DNA of 64,000 nucleotides from the NCBI RefSeq assembly GCF_001702265.1, contig NZ_MAUE01000026.1, forward strand, positions 62,001 to 126,000. Reading direction: 5' to 3'. A model generated the notes under the pieces. That model did not search any database, was not told the DNA's origin, and saw only the letters and a list, made by a program, of their open reading frames with translations. Both the position numbers and the translations under genes were made by a program. This document shows positions 8,579-17,117 of the stretch, in pieces. Positions within the stretch are counted from its first letter, which is position 1, and every line of letters begins with the position of its first letter. This DNA is from Pseudomonas aylmerensis (GTDB taxonomy: Bacteria > Pseudomonadota > Gammaproteobacteria > Pseudomonadales > Pseudomonadaceae).

Positions 8579-10078
8579 ATGAGTACTCACCCAACGGTCC
8601 CGGCACCTCTGTTCAGGGCTACGCAGATCGGCAAATCGTTCAACTCGGTGCGCGTGCTGGAGGACATCAGCCTCGATATCGGCTACGGCGAAGTGGTGGC
8701 TTTGCTTGGGGAAAATGGCGCGGGCAAGTCGACCTTTTCCTCGATTATTGCCGGCGCCCTGGCGCCGTCCAAAGGCGGCATGTTCCTGGCGGGCGAGCCC
8801 TACGCGCCGAACGGTCCGGCGGCCGCCATGGCGCTGGGGGTCAATATGATCCATCAGGAAATTCATTTGCTGGCGGACTTGAGCGTGGCGGAGAACGTGT
8901 TTCTCGGCCATCTGCCGACGCGTGGCGCAATCATCGACCGCAAGACCCTGCACCGCGAGACCGCCAAGCAATTGCAGCGCCTGGGGCTGGATATCTCGCC
9001 GCAGACGCCGGTGCGGGAGTTGAAGATTGCCGCCCAGCAACTGGTCGAAATCGCGCGTGCGCTGACACTCAATTCACGCTTGTTGATTCTCGACGAACCC
9101 ACGGCGGCCCTCGGCAAGGAAGAAACCGAGCGGTTGTTCCAGCAGATCGAAACCCTGAAGCAGCAGGGCGTCTCGTTTATCTACATCAGCCATCGCATGG
9201 ACGAGATTGCGCGGATCGCCGACAAGGTCGTGGTCCTGCGGGACGGGCACCTGATCGCTCGCCACGAGAGCGGGGCGGCCGAGGTCAGTGTGCTGGTGTC
9301 GCAGATGGTCGGACGGCCCATCGAACGGTTGTTCCCCGAGTTGCCGGCGCCGCAGGACGCCGTGGTCCTGCGCGTGGAGCAGCTGTCGGACAAGGCCGGG
9401 CGCTTTCGCGACATCTCGTTCGAGGTCAAGGCCGGGGAGGTGTTCGGCATCGCCGGCATCGTCGGGGCTGGCCGTACCGAGCTGGTGCAGGCGATTGCCG
9501 GGCTGAGCGCCGTCAGCCGCGGCGACGTGCTGTTGAACGGTCGACCGCTGCCGGCCAATGACGTGCTGGCCGCGATCGGCGCCGGTGTGGTGCTGATTCC
9601 CGAAGACCGCAAATCCGAAGGCGTGGTGCTGACGCAGACCATTGCCGAGAACCTGGCGTACTGCAACCTCGACCGGCTCAGCGCCTGCGGCATCGTCGCC
9701 AACCATCGCGTGACGGCCTTCGCCCACGAGCGTATTGCCGCGCTGGGGATCAAGGGCGTGGCGGGGCAACGGCTCGACAAGCTCTCGGGCGGTAACCAGC
9801 AGAAGGTCGTGATTGCGAAATGGATCGCGCGCAATCCCAAGGTGATCATTCTCGATGAGCCGACCCGCGGTATCGACATGGGCGCGCGTGCGGCAATTTA
9901 CGAATTGATCATTGAGCTGTCGAAGGCCGGCATGTCGGTGATCGTCGTGAGTTCCGACCTGGAGGAAGTCATCGGCCTATCCCATCGCGTCATGGTCATG
10001 GCTCGCGGTTGCTGCCAAGGCATCCTCGAGCGGTCGCAGATTGCGCCGGACCGCATCATGGCCCTGGCTACCGCATGA
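8579..10078 (+). CDS. CUT2 sugar ABC transporter ATPase (two NBDs)
   Basis: A 499-residue RbsA/MglA-type ATPase with two nucleotide-binding halves. The first has Walker A GENGAGKST and Walker B LLILDEPTAAL. The second has the degenerate GIVGAGRTE loop, signature LSGGNQQKVVIAKW and Walker B VIILDEPTRGID. This asymmetry is normal for CUT2. ATG 8579 is chosen because AGGAGG lies just upstream; an in-frame upstream start at 8507 would overlap the binding-protein gene. It energises uptake through the permease at 6586. Confidence 0.94.
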   Translation: MSTHPTVPAPLFRATQIGKSFNSVRVLEDISLDIGYGEVVALLGENGAGKSTFSSIIAGALAPSKGGMFLAGEPYAPNGPAAAMALGVNMIHQEIHLLADLSVAENVFLGHLPTRGAIIDRKTLHRETAKQLQRLGLDISPQTPVRELKIAAQQLVEIARALTLNSRLLILDEPTAALGKEETERLFQQIETLKQQGVSFIYISHRMDEIARIADKVVVLRDGHLIARHESGAAEVSVLVSQMVGRPIERLFPELPAPQDAVVLRVEQLSDKAGRFRDISFEVKAGEVFGIAGIVGAGRTELVQAIAGLSAVSRGDVLLNGRPLPANDVLAAIGAGVVLIPEDRKSEGVVLTQTIAENLAYCNLDRLSACGIVANHRVTAFAHERIAALGIKGVAGQRLDKLSGGNQQKVVIAKWIARNPKVIILDEPTRGIDMGARAAIYELIIELSKAGMSVIVVSSDLEEVIGLSHRVMVMARGCCQGILERSQIAPDRIMALATA

Positions 10079-10107
10079 TCAACGATAAACAAAGAGCAGG
10101 TGAGAAC

Positions 10108-10905
10108 ATGTCCGGACCCTATCAAGCCTTGCCTTACCAGCCCTTCGCCGGGCTGCTGGACCTGTCCGGGAAAACCGCGGTGGTGACGGGCGGCAGCAGT
10201 GGCATTGGCTTTGCCATCAGCCGGCGCCTGGCCGAAGCCGGGGCCAATGTGCTGATCGGCAGCCTGGCGCCGGAGCGCAGCGCTGAGTTGGTCGAGGCCG
10301 GTTTCAGCGTGGCGTTTCACTCGACCGATGTCAGTTGCCCGCAAGCGATCCGTCAACTGGCGGATGTCGCAGTCGAGCGTTTTGGCCGGCTGGATATCTG
10401 GATCAACAATGCCGGCGTCTACCCGCTGAAGGCGATTGATGCCATCGATGCAGGGTTCTGGGATGGGCTGCATGCAATCAATACGCGTGCGGTGTTCCTC
10501 GGTGCCCAGGCGGCGCAGCACTACATGCGCCGGCAGGGCGACGGCGGCGCGATCGTCAATCTGTCATCGGTGTGCGGCCACCGGCCAATGGCCAATCACT
10601 GCACCTATGATGCGTCCAAAGGCGCCGTGCTGGCCATGACGCGAAGCCTGGCCAAGGACTTGAGCGCGTTCAAGATCCGGGTCAACTCGATCTCGCCGGG
10701 GTTGACGGCGACGCCGGGCAACCTGGCACCACAGCTGCTTGAACAACACCGACAGAACAATGTGCTGGGCAACATCCCGTTGGGCCGCGCCGCCGAGCCC
10801 TGGGAAATCGCCGATGCCGCCCTGTTCCTGGTTTCGCCACTGTCGTCCTACGTGACCGGTATCGACCTGCTCGTGGACGGAGGCTGGCTCTTGCACGGAA
10901 GTTGA
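10108..10905 (+). CDS. Short-chain dehydrogenase/reductase
   Basis: A 265-residue classical SDR. The cofactor loop TGGSSGIG is at 27-34, NNAG at 100-103, and catalytic Y167/K171 are in YDASK. The C-terminal SSYVTGIDLLVDGGW is typical of oligomeric polyol/sugar dehydrogenases. Start ATG 10108 has an AGCAGG-like site; an ATG at 10075 overlapping the ATPase stop is possible but less likely. It lies between the importer and the monooxygenase/transketolase genes, so it probably oxidises a polyol or sugar to a keto form, or the reverse (inference). Cofactor NAD or NADP undetermined. The 166 bp after it (10906-11071) show no gene. Confidence 0.9.
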   Translation: MSGPYQALPYQPFAGLLDLSGKTAVVTGGSSGIGFAISRRLAEAGANVLIGSLAPERSAELVEAGFSVAFHSTDVSCPQAIRQLADVAVERFGRLDIWINNAGVYPLKAIDAIDAGFWDGLHAINTRAVFLGAQAAQHYMRRQGDGGAIVNLSSVCGHRPMANHCTYDASKGAVLAMTRSLAKDLSAFKIRVNSISPGLTATPGNLAPQLLEQHRQNNVLGNIPLGRAAEPWEIADAALFLVSPLSSYVTGIDLLVDGGWLLHGS

Positions 10906-11071
10906 ACGACTGGCGCGTCGAGCATCGCGCCGATTTGAACCCACGTTTGAACGTTGCCACTTGCAGCGCCGGCACTGGCACGCCTGCGAAACGAGTGCAC
11001 GTTACGAAAACGGTGTGTTGCGTCCATGGTGTCTGCAGCACTCCGGCCACTGAAAACAGCAGGAGAACGTC

Positions 11072-12190
11072 ATGAAACTCGCTATGTTTATGCAGCCACT
11101 TCATCACAAGGGCTGGGACTATCACGAGATGTACGACCAGGATATTGCCTGCGCCGTCCACGCCGATAGCGTCGGTTTCGATGAGCTTTGGGTCGGTGAG
11201 CACACGTCGCAGCGTACCGAGCCCATCACCAACGCGCTGCAATTCCTATCCACGCTGATCCCGCTGACCCAGCGCATGAAACTGTGCACCGGAGTGCTGA
11301 ACCTGCCCCATCATTTCCCGGCGCGGATTGCCGCCGATGCCGCGATGTTCGATCACATGTCCAAGGGGCGGTTCATCATGGGGATCGGCCCGGGCGGGCT
11401 GGCTTCCGACTTCGAAGTGTATGGCAGCAACGGCAAGGATCGCGGGCAGATGATGGTCGACTGCTACGAGATGATCCGCGCGATCTGGGGCGCGGATGCC
11501 CCCTACGCGTTCACCTCCGAGCACTATCAGGTTATTCTCAAGGACGCGGTGCACCACGCGCTGGAAATCGGTTACATGCCCAAGCCGTTCCAGAAACCTT
11601 TCCCACGGGTGGCAACCACGGCGATGAGCCCGTTCTCCGGCACCGCAAAACTGGCGGGGGCCAAGGATTGGGACTTGATGTCCGCCAACTTCAACCCCAC
11701 TGCCACCGTGGCATCGCATTGGCAGGCGTACTGCGAGGGTGCTAAAGGCGCTGGGATCAAGCCCGATGCCAACAACTGGCGCGTCGCCCGCTCGGTATTC
11801 GTGGCCGATTCCCAGGCCCAGGCCGAGGACTACCTGGCCCAGGAAACCTGCACCTTGCGACGCTACTTCGATTACATGATCGATAACCTCGCGACCAACC
11901 ACTACACCAAGATCTTCAAGACGCGCCCGGACATGACCGACGAGGAAGTCACCGTCGATCATTGCATCAACGAGATGGTGATTTACGGTGATGTGAATTC
12001 GGTCACCGAGCAACTGGTGGCCTTCAGTGAGCAGACCGGCCCGTTCGGCACCCTGATGACCACCTTCCACGAGTGGGACGATGAAGCGCTGTGGCGCCGT
12101 TCGATGGCACTTACCGCGCAACAGGTGATGCCGCGCCTCAACGACTACATGACGCCACGTCTGAAGGCTCAGGAGCGCGCACATGACTGA
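11072..12190 (+). CDS. Luciferase-like (LLM) flavin-dependent monooxygenase
   Basis: A 372-residue bacterial-luciferase-superfamily enzyme using reduced flavin and O2. The TIM-barrel start is MKLAMFMQPLHHKGWDYHE, followed by SVGFDELWVGEHTSQRTEPI and the family's SKGRFIMGIGPGGLASDFE. The C-terminal part (FETDMTDEEV-type region, then GDVNSVTEQLVAF) resembles LimB/alkanal-type enzymes. It overlaps the transketolase N gene by 8 bp, so translation is probably coupled. Its reductase is probably the product of 6019. An oxygenase inside a transketolase/sugar-import operon is unusual. It may open or cleave a modified sugar, but the substrate is unknown. Confidence 0.88.
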   Translation: MKLAMFMQPLHHKGWDYHEMYDQDIACAVHADSVGFDELWVGEHTSQRTEPITNALQFLSTLIPLTQRMKLCTGVLNLPHHFPARIAADAAMFDHMSKGRFIMGIGPGGLASDFEVYGSNGKDRGQMMVDCYEMIRAIWGADAPYAFTSEHYQVILKDAVHHALEIGYMPKPFQKPFPRVATTAMSPFSGTAKLAGAKDWDLMSANFNPTATVASHWQAYCEGAKGAGIKPDANNWRVARSVFVADSQAQAEDYLAQETCTLRRYFDYMIDNLATNHYTKIFKTRPDMTDEEVTVDHCINEMVIYGDVNSVTEQLVAFSEQTGPFGTLMTTFHEWDDEALWRRSMALTAQQVMPRLNDYMTPRLKAQERAHD

Positions 12191-13058
12191 TTTGCACGCC
12201 ACTGCCGGGCACGACTTCACGCCGACCGAACAGGAACTGGCGCGACTGCGCGAGAAGGCCCAGTTCATTCGCCTGGAAACCATTCGCCTGATCGAGATCG
12301 CCAAGGTCGGTCACTACACCTCGGTGTTCTCCGCCGCCGAGTTGTTCGCCGCGCTGTACTACGACGTGATGGACCTGCGGTTCGGCGAGCCGAAGTGGCC
12401 CGACCGTGACCGTTTCATGATGGGCAAGGGGCATGCAGCAGTCGGGCTGTTCCCGGTGTTGGTTGAATGGGGCTTTTTCGAAAAAGAGATCCTCGACAAC
12501 TACACGCGCCTGGGCAACCCATTGGGGGACCACCCGGACATGCGCAAGGTGCCGGGAGTGGATTTTTCATCCGGCTCCATCGGCCATGCGTTGTCCGGCG
12601 GCTTGGGCATGGCCCTGGCCGGGCGGATGCTGGGCCAGTCCTTCACCACCTACGTGATGCTCGGCGACGGCGAGATGCAGGAAGGGCAGGTGTGGGAAGC
12701 CGCGCTCGGTGCAGCTCACCACAAGGTCCACAACCTGGTGGCGATCATCGACCGCAATGGGTACCAGCTCGACGGCAATGTCGATGACGTCATCGGCATC
12801 GAGCCGCTGGCTGACAAGTGGATTGCGTTCGGCTGGGAGACCCATGTGGTGGATGGCCATGACCTCGCGGCAGTCACCGGCTTGCTGCGTCGCCTGAAGG
12901 CCGACACTGCACGCACACAACCGGTGTGCGTCATCGCCAATACCGTCAAGGGCAAAGGGGTTTCGTACATGGAAACCGAGCCAGGCTGGCACTTGGGGTA
13001 TCTGGATCCTGAAGATGCGCAACGTGCTATCGACGAAATCAAAAGCAAGGTGATCTGA
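12183..13058 (+). CDS. Split transketolase, N-terminal (ThDP-binding) subunit, cluster 1
   Basis: A 291-residue ThDP-binding half of a transketolase. MGKGHAAVGLF holds the substrate-side histidine; the ThDP motif runs from GDGEMQEGQVWEA to IIDRNGYQLDG (GDG...N). The C-terminal end VKGKGVSYMETEPGWHLGY is shared with the cluster 2 paralogue (32645). Full-length transketolases are ~660 residues; here the pyrimidine-binding half is a separate gene three bases downstream. Known split enzymes include apulose-4-phosphate transketolase AptA/AptB and 6-deoxy-6-sulfofructose transketolase SqwGH. By family it would transfer a two-carbon ketol unit; donor and acceptor are unknown. Confidence 0.92.
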   Translation: MTDLHATAGHDFTPTEQELARLREKAQFIRLETIRLIEIAKVGHYTSVFSAAELFAALYYDVMDLRFGEPKWPDRDRFMMGKGHAAVGLFPVLVEWGFFEKEILDNYTRLGNPLGDHPDMRKVPGVDFSSGSIGHALSGGLGMALAGRMLGQSFTTYVMLGDGEMQEGQVWEAALGAAHHKVHNLVAIIDRNGYQLDGNVDDVIGIEPLADKWIAFGWETHVVDGHDLAAVTGLLRRLKADTARTQPVCVIANTVKGKGVSYMETEPGWHLGYLDPEDAQRAIDEIKSKVI

Positions 13059-13061
13059 GCC

Positions 13062-14042
13062 ATGAATTCCGCTCCGCTGTCGAACAACTCCTGGCAGTAC
13101 CGGCAACTGAACCAGCAGACACCCAGTTTGAGTGCCCTGTCGGATGCCCTGATTGAACTGGTCGAGCGCGGTGAGCCGGTGGTTGCCGGCACCGCTGACC
13201 TGCAGTACTCCAACGGCTTGTCGAAATTTGCCGCGCTGCACCCCGAACGCTTTGTGCAGTTCGGCATTTCCGAACAGAACATGGTATCTGCCGCAGCCGG
13301 TATGGCGGCGGTGGGCATGAAGCCGTTCGTGGCGACCTTTGCGTCGTTCCTGCCGTTGCTGTGCTGCGAGCAGATCCGCATGGACGTGGCCTACTCGGCG
13401 CTGCCGGTGCGCCTCATCGGTCACCATGCGGGTATCTCACTGGGCTTCTATGGCACCTCTCACCATGCCACCGAGGACCTCGCGATCATGCGTTCGATCG
13501 CCGATATCACGGTCGTCGCACCGGCCGACGGCAACCAGCTGAAGGCGGCGATCCTGGCATCGGCCAACTACCCGCAGCCGATCTACTTCCGCATTCAGCG
13601 CGGGCGAGATCCGGTGGTATACGACACCGTACCGGACTTCGTTTTCGGCAAGGCCACCGTGCACCTGACCGGCGATGAGCTGACCATCATCGCTACCGGC
13701 TCGACCGTGCACCCGGCTATCGAGGCTGCACGGGCATTGAATGCCGCCGGGCGTTCGGTCGGTGTGATCGACATGACCACCATCAAGCCACTGGACCGTG
13801 AAGCGGTGTTGACGGCGGCGCGCAATAGCCGCGCGATCCTCACTGTCGAAGAGCACAACATCATCGGCGGGCTGGGCGGGGCGGTGTGCGAAGTCATTGC
13901 CGAGGAGGGGATCGGCGTCAAGGTGCGGCGCCATGGCCTGTACGATGAGTACAGCCTGATCGCACCGCCGACCCATTTGTATCGGCATTACCGCCTGGAT
14001 GCCGCCGGTATCGAAAGCGTAGCCCTGGAAGTACTGGGCTAA
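13062..14042 (+). CDS. Split transketolase, C-terminal subunit, cluster 1
   Basis: A 326-residue pyrimidine-binding plus C-terminal domain of a split transketolase. FVQFGISEQNMVSAAAGMA carries the glutamate that activates ThDP. YGTSHHATEDLAIMRSI and TVEEHNIIGGLGGAV are family landmarks. It must pair with the 12183 product to make the active site at the subunit interface. The cluster 2 homologue at 31662 has the same length and long identical stretches such as LLCCEQIRMDVAYSA. It is the last gene of the operon; a strong terminator follows at 14106. Confidence 0.92.
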   Translation: MNSAPLSNNSWQYRQLNQQTPSLSALSDALIELVERGEPVVAGTADLQYSNGLSKFAALHPERFVQFGISEQNMVSAAAGMAAVGMKPFVATFASFLPLLCCEQIRMDVAYSALPVRLIGHHAGISLGFYGTSHHATEDLAIMRSIADITVVAPADGNQLKAAILASANYPQPIYFRIQRGRDPVVYDTVPDFVFGKATVHLTGDELTIIATGSTVHPAIEAARALNAAGRSVGVIDMTTIKPLDREAVLTAARNSRAILTVEEHNIIGGLGGAVCEVIAEEGIGVKVRRHGLYDEYSLIAPPTHLYRHYRLDAAGIESVALEVLG

Positions 14043-14105
14043 GGCACACGGGCTGTGTTCTTTTCAGGCCCGGCTGGGCCTGGCGTGCGACAAGGTGCTT
14101 GAATC

Positions 14106-14132
14106 AAGCGTGCTGGTCGCACGCTTTTTTTT
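14106..14132 (+). terminator. Rho-independent terminator of the cluster 1 operon
   Basis: An 8-bp perfect stem AAGCGTGC/GCACGCTT with a 5-base loop is followed at once by a run of T. It lies 63 bp after the transketolase C stop. Confidence 0.9.
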
Positions 14133-14166
14133 GCCTGGGATTTTTCTGCCGGGGTTATACGCGCGT

Positions 14167-14190
14167 AAAAAAGCTCACCGAAGTGAGCTC
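14167..14190 (-). terminator. Rho-independent terminator of the 14218 gene (minus strand)
   Basis: The stem AGCTCAC/GTGAGCT with loop CGAA (TTCG on the minus strand) is flanked by an A run at 14167-14172, which is a U tract on the minus strand. It faces the terminator at 14106, separating the two convergent units. Confidence 0.88.
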
Positions 14191-14217
14191 TTGATCAACC
14201 GAATGAGCGTGCAGCTG

Positions 14218-15123
14218 TCACCACTGCACACCACTGTTTTCGATCCACTGCAGGATCGACTCGCGCTGAGGATTCCAGCCCAGCAGGACACGCGCGTTCA
14301 CCGCGCGCACGCGGCTGTTGGAACCGATCGCGAAGCGTGCCCAATCGCCCAGCTCGGCGATCGCTTCAGTGGCAGGCCAACTTTGAATATTGCCGTTGAA
14401 ACCCAGGGCCTTGCTGATGGACGTGGCAATTTCAAGGAATGAGGCTTCGCCGTTTTCGGCAAAAAACAGCGAGGCCGATGGCGCTTTCTCAATGGCCAGT
14501 CGATAGAGTTCTGCAAGGTCGTCGATGTGCACATTGGACCAGCGATGCACGCCGGCGCCCATGTACGCACCGGCGCCATATTTGCGTGACTGGGCGAACA
14601 GCTTGGGCAATTGATCGCTTTTCGACGCGACGCCCAGGGATTCGCCGTAGATCATCGTGGGGCAGAACACGATGCTGCGAATGCCCTGTTCGACGCCGGC
14701 GCGGCGCACGATTTGATTGATCTCGACCCGGTCCTTGCGAATGTCCATAGGGGTAAAGGGCGTCTCGTCGGTAAAAATATCCGCCCGTTCGTAAGCACCT
14801 CGTGCGTCGTCACCGACCACACTGGAGCCGGAGGTGTGCAGCAGCACTTTGCCGCTGCCGCTCAACGCCTTGATGAAGGTTTCTACGGAGGCGAGGTGGT
14901 CGGAGTTTGCGGCGTTGACCACCACATCGGCCAGGCGTGCCTGTTCGCTGAGAATGCAGGCGTCATCCAGGGTCCCGAGCACCGGGGTGATACCCAGCGC
15001 CTGCAGGGCCTCGCGCTGCTGTGGATTGCGCAGCAGGCCACTGACCTCATGGCCTGCATCCACCAGGTATTTGGCGACGGAGCCGCCGATGTAGCCGGTC
15101 GCGCCGGTCACGAAAATCTTCAC
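14218..15123 (-). CDS. NAD(P)-dependent epimerase/dehydratase-like extended SDR
   Basis: A 301-residue atypical SDR. The N-terminal Rossmann loop is VTGATGYIGGSVAKYL, TSGSSVVGD follows the fourth strand, and PTMIYG lies at the usual post-catalytic position. The family includes NmrA-like and nucleotide-sugar epimerase proteins. No clear YxxxK is seen, so it may be a reductase of another kind or a redox sensor. The start is GTG 15123 with a GAGGAG site. It is divergent from the LysR gene at 15267 (143-bp gap), which probably regulates it. Confidence 0.82.
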   Translation of the reverse strand: MKIFVTGATGYIGGSVAKYLVDAGHEVSGLLRNPQQREALQALGITPVLGTLDDACILSEQARLADVVVNAANSDHLASVETFIKALSGSGKVLLHTSGSSVVGDDARGAYERADIFTDETPFTPMDIRKDRVEINQIVRRAGVEQGIRSIVFCPTMIYGESLGVASKSDQLPKLFAQSRKYGAGAYMGAGVHRWSNVHIDDLAELYRLAIEKAPSASLFFAENGEASFLEIATSISKALGFNGNIQSWPATEAIAELGDWARFAIGSNSRVRAVNARVLLGWNPQRESILQWIENSGVQW

Positions 15124-15266
15124 TGTCTTCTCCTCATTTCTTGTTTGATGACTGGCCTTCGCGGGCGCAAAGGACAGGCGCTCCAGATACTGGAACGCTT
15201 AACCATACGGTCGGTGTTGTATATGAGCTAGACTGCTTGAATGACAAATATCTGTGAATTCACTTC

Positions 15267-16196
15267 ATGCTAAATATCAAAGACGTCAATCGTTCCGGCG
15301 AGATGGAAGTGTTCACACGGGTCGTGAATGCCGGGACGTTCTCTGAGGCAGCGCGGCAATTGGACATGTCGCCGTCGGCGGTGAGCAAATTGATCGCACG
15401 CCTGGAAACGCGGCTGGGGGCACGCCTGTTGCACCGCTCCACGCGGCGCCTGGAACTCACCGCCGAAGGTGAGCGATTCAACAGCGAGTGCCTGCGCATC
15501 CTGGAGCTGATCGACTCGGCGGAGCGCGACATCGCCAATGTCGCCAAACCCAGCGGGCTGATTCAGGTCAACGCCAACCTGCCGTTTGGGCAGCATTGCT
15601 TGTTGCCCTTGCTGCCCGGTTTTTTCGCCGCGTACCCGGACATCACCCTGAATATCGAACTCACCGACACCGTCGTCGACCTGCTGGAGCGGCGTGCCGA
15701 CATTGCCATCCGTACCGGCCCGATGAAGGAGTCCAGCCTGGTGCAGCGGCGTCTTGGGGAGAGCCGCCTGCTCACCGTGGCGTCGCCTGAGTACATTGCG
15801 CGCTGCGGCCAGCCGGACAACCTGGACGAGCTGCAACGGCACAACCGGCTCAGCTTCGGCTTCCATCGGCACTCCCAGGCCTGGGTGTTCCGAGGCGCCG
15901 ATGGCCAGCGCGTCGAGATCGAGCCCAAGGGCAACACGCTGGTCAGTGATGGCGAGAGCCTGCGTCGTTGTGCCCTGGCAGGGCTGGGGATCGCCCGGCT
16001 GGCAAGCTTTCATATCCAGGACGACCTGGATGCCGGGCGCCTGGTGCCGATTCTGCAGGCTTACGACAGCGGTGAAACCGAAGCGATTCATGCGGTGTTT
16101 ATCGGTCCCGGCCAGCAACTGCCTCACCGCGTCCGCGTCTTTATCGACTTTCTGCTGGATAGGCTCGCGCCGCAGTTGTCGCCTCAACGGCGCTGA
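15267..16196 (+). CDS. LysR-family regulator (CrgA-like)
   Basis: A 309-residue LTTR. The helix-turn-helix is in VNAGTFSEAARQLDMSPSAV followed by SKLIARLETRLGARLLHRST. The effector domain includes LERRADIAIRTGPMKESSL. It is divergent from the epimerase-like gene (15123) and lies 105 bp before an SDR gene (16302) on the same strand; either may be its target. It closely resembles the LTTR at 20138, suggesting duplication of regulator lineages in this segment. Confidence 0.9.
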   Translation: MLNIKDVNRSGEMEVFTRVVNAGTFSEAARQLDMSPSAVSKLIARLETRLGARLLHRSTRRLELTAEGERFNSECLRILELIDSAERDIANVAKPSGLIQVNANLPFGQHCLLPLLPGFFAAYPDITLNIELTDTVVDLLERRADIAIRTGPMKESSLVQRRLGESRLLTVASPEYIARCGQPDNLDELQRHNRLSFGFHRHSQAWVFRGADGQRVEIEPKGNTLVSDGESLRRCALAGLGIARLASFHIQDDLDAGRLVPILQAYDSGETEAIHAVFIGPGQQLPHRVRVFIDFLLDRLAPQLSPQRR

Positions 16197-16301
16197 TCGT
16201 TTCTTCAGTCTTTGCGGATTGAGTCTTCGCCAATGGTTGAAAATCCTCGCTCCTGGCTTGGGGCATGATGGTGCGCAAAACAACAAAAGAAGGCGGCACA
16301 A

Positions 16302-17084
16302 ATGGATTACCAACTGAGCGGAAAAACCGCGCTGATCACCGGTGGCGCAACCGGCATTGGCCTCGCCATTGCTCAACGTTTCATCCTTGAAGGCGCCCGC
16401 GTGGTCGTCAGCGGCCTGCATCAGGAGGAGCTCGACTCAGCGCTCCAGGAGCTGGGTGAACACAGTCGGGGGATGGTCGCGGACCTGACGGCGCAAGGTG
16501 ACCCGGAGCGCCTGGTCGCCCTGGCGCTTGAGGCGGGGCCGATCGATTTTCTGATCAATAACGTGGGTATCTTCGAGGTCCGCGATTTTTTCGAAACCGA
16601 CGATGCCCAGTGGCTTCATTACTTCAATGTGAATGTGATGAGCGGGGTGCGCATGACGCGCCTGGTGATGAAGGCCATGCTGGATCGCGGGCATGGCTCG
16701 ATTGTGTTTATCAGCAGTGAGTCCGCGATCAAGCCACAACCGTGGATGGTGCACTACGGCGCGATGAAAACCTGTCTGCTGGGTATCTCCAGGGCGTTGG
16801 CCGAGTTGACCAAAGGCACCGCGGTGCGGGTCAACTCAATACTGCCGGGGCCGACCAGCACCGAGGCGGTCAAGTGTTATCACCGGGAAATCGCTGCGCA
16901 GAAGGGCATCACTGCCGAGCAGGTGGTGCAAGCCTACTTCGATGAAACCGAACCGACTTCATTGATCCGCCGCATGATCGAGCCGCAGGAAGTGGCCAGC
17001 AGCGTGCTGCACCTGGCGGCCTCACCGGCGCTCAACGGCATGGCAATGCGCGTGGAGGGCGGCACGATTCGCGCCATCGTGTGA
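16302..17084 (+). CDS. Short-chain dehydrogenase/reductase
   Basis: A 260-residue classical SDR. The cofactor loop TGGATGIG is at 13-20, NNVG at 86-89, and catalytic Y152/K156 are in YGAMK. The C-terminus ends in MAMRVEGGTIRAIV rather than the more common 'VDGG' form. ATG 16302 has an AAGG site. It lies downstream of the LTTR at 15267 on the same strand and is closed by a perfect hairpin at 17087. The substrate is unknown; the neighbouring redox genes suggest a small carbonyl or alcohol. Confidence 0.88.
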   Translation: MDYQLSGKTALITGGATGIGLAIAQRFILEGARVVVSGLHQEELDSALQELGEHSRGMVADLTAQGDPERLVALALEAGPIDFLINNVGIFEVRDFFETDDAQWLHYFNVNVMSGVRMTRLVMKAMLDRGHGSIVFISSESAIKPQPWMVHYGAMKTCLLGISRALAELTKGTAVRVNSILPGPTSTEAVKCYHREIAAQKGITAEQVVQAYFDETEPTSLIRRMIEPQEVASSVLHLAASPALNGMAMRVEGGTIRAIV

Positions 17085-17086
17085 AA

Positions 17087-17109
17087 CAAGCCCCACGCCG
17101 TGGGGCTTG
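17087..17109. terminator. Bidirectional hairpin between convergent genes
   Basis: A perfect 10-bp stem CAAGCCCCAC/GTGGGGCTTG with a 3-base loop lies 2 bp after one stop and 8 bp before the other gene's stop. There is no long T run on either side, so termination may be weak or REP-like. Confidence 0.6.
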
Positions 17110-17117
17110 AGCGGCTG

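Noticed and set aside
6019..14042. Reading cluster 1 as a sulfoquinovose monooxygenase pathway
   Set aside because: A flavin reductase and LLM enzyme are present, but there is no sulfoquinovosidase (GH31), no sulfosugar exporter and the importer is CUT2, not the type used there.
3302..14042. Assigning cluster 1 firmly to D-apiose/apulose degradation
   Set aside because: Kinase plus split transketolase fits, but no apiose isomerase is seen, and the monooxygenase pair is unexplained. Kept only as an analogy.
14106..14190. Possible small RNA or repeat from the two adjacent hairpins
   Set aside because: The two hairpins face opposite directions, each with its own T run, and are simply explained as terminators of convergent operons.
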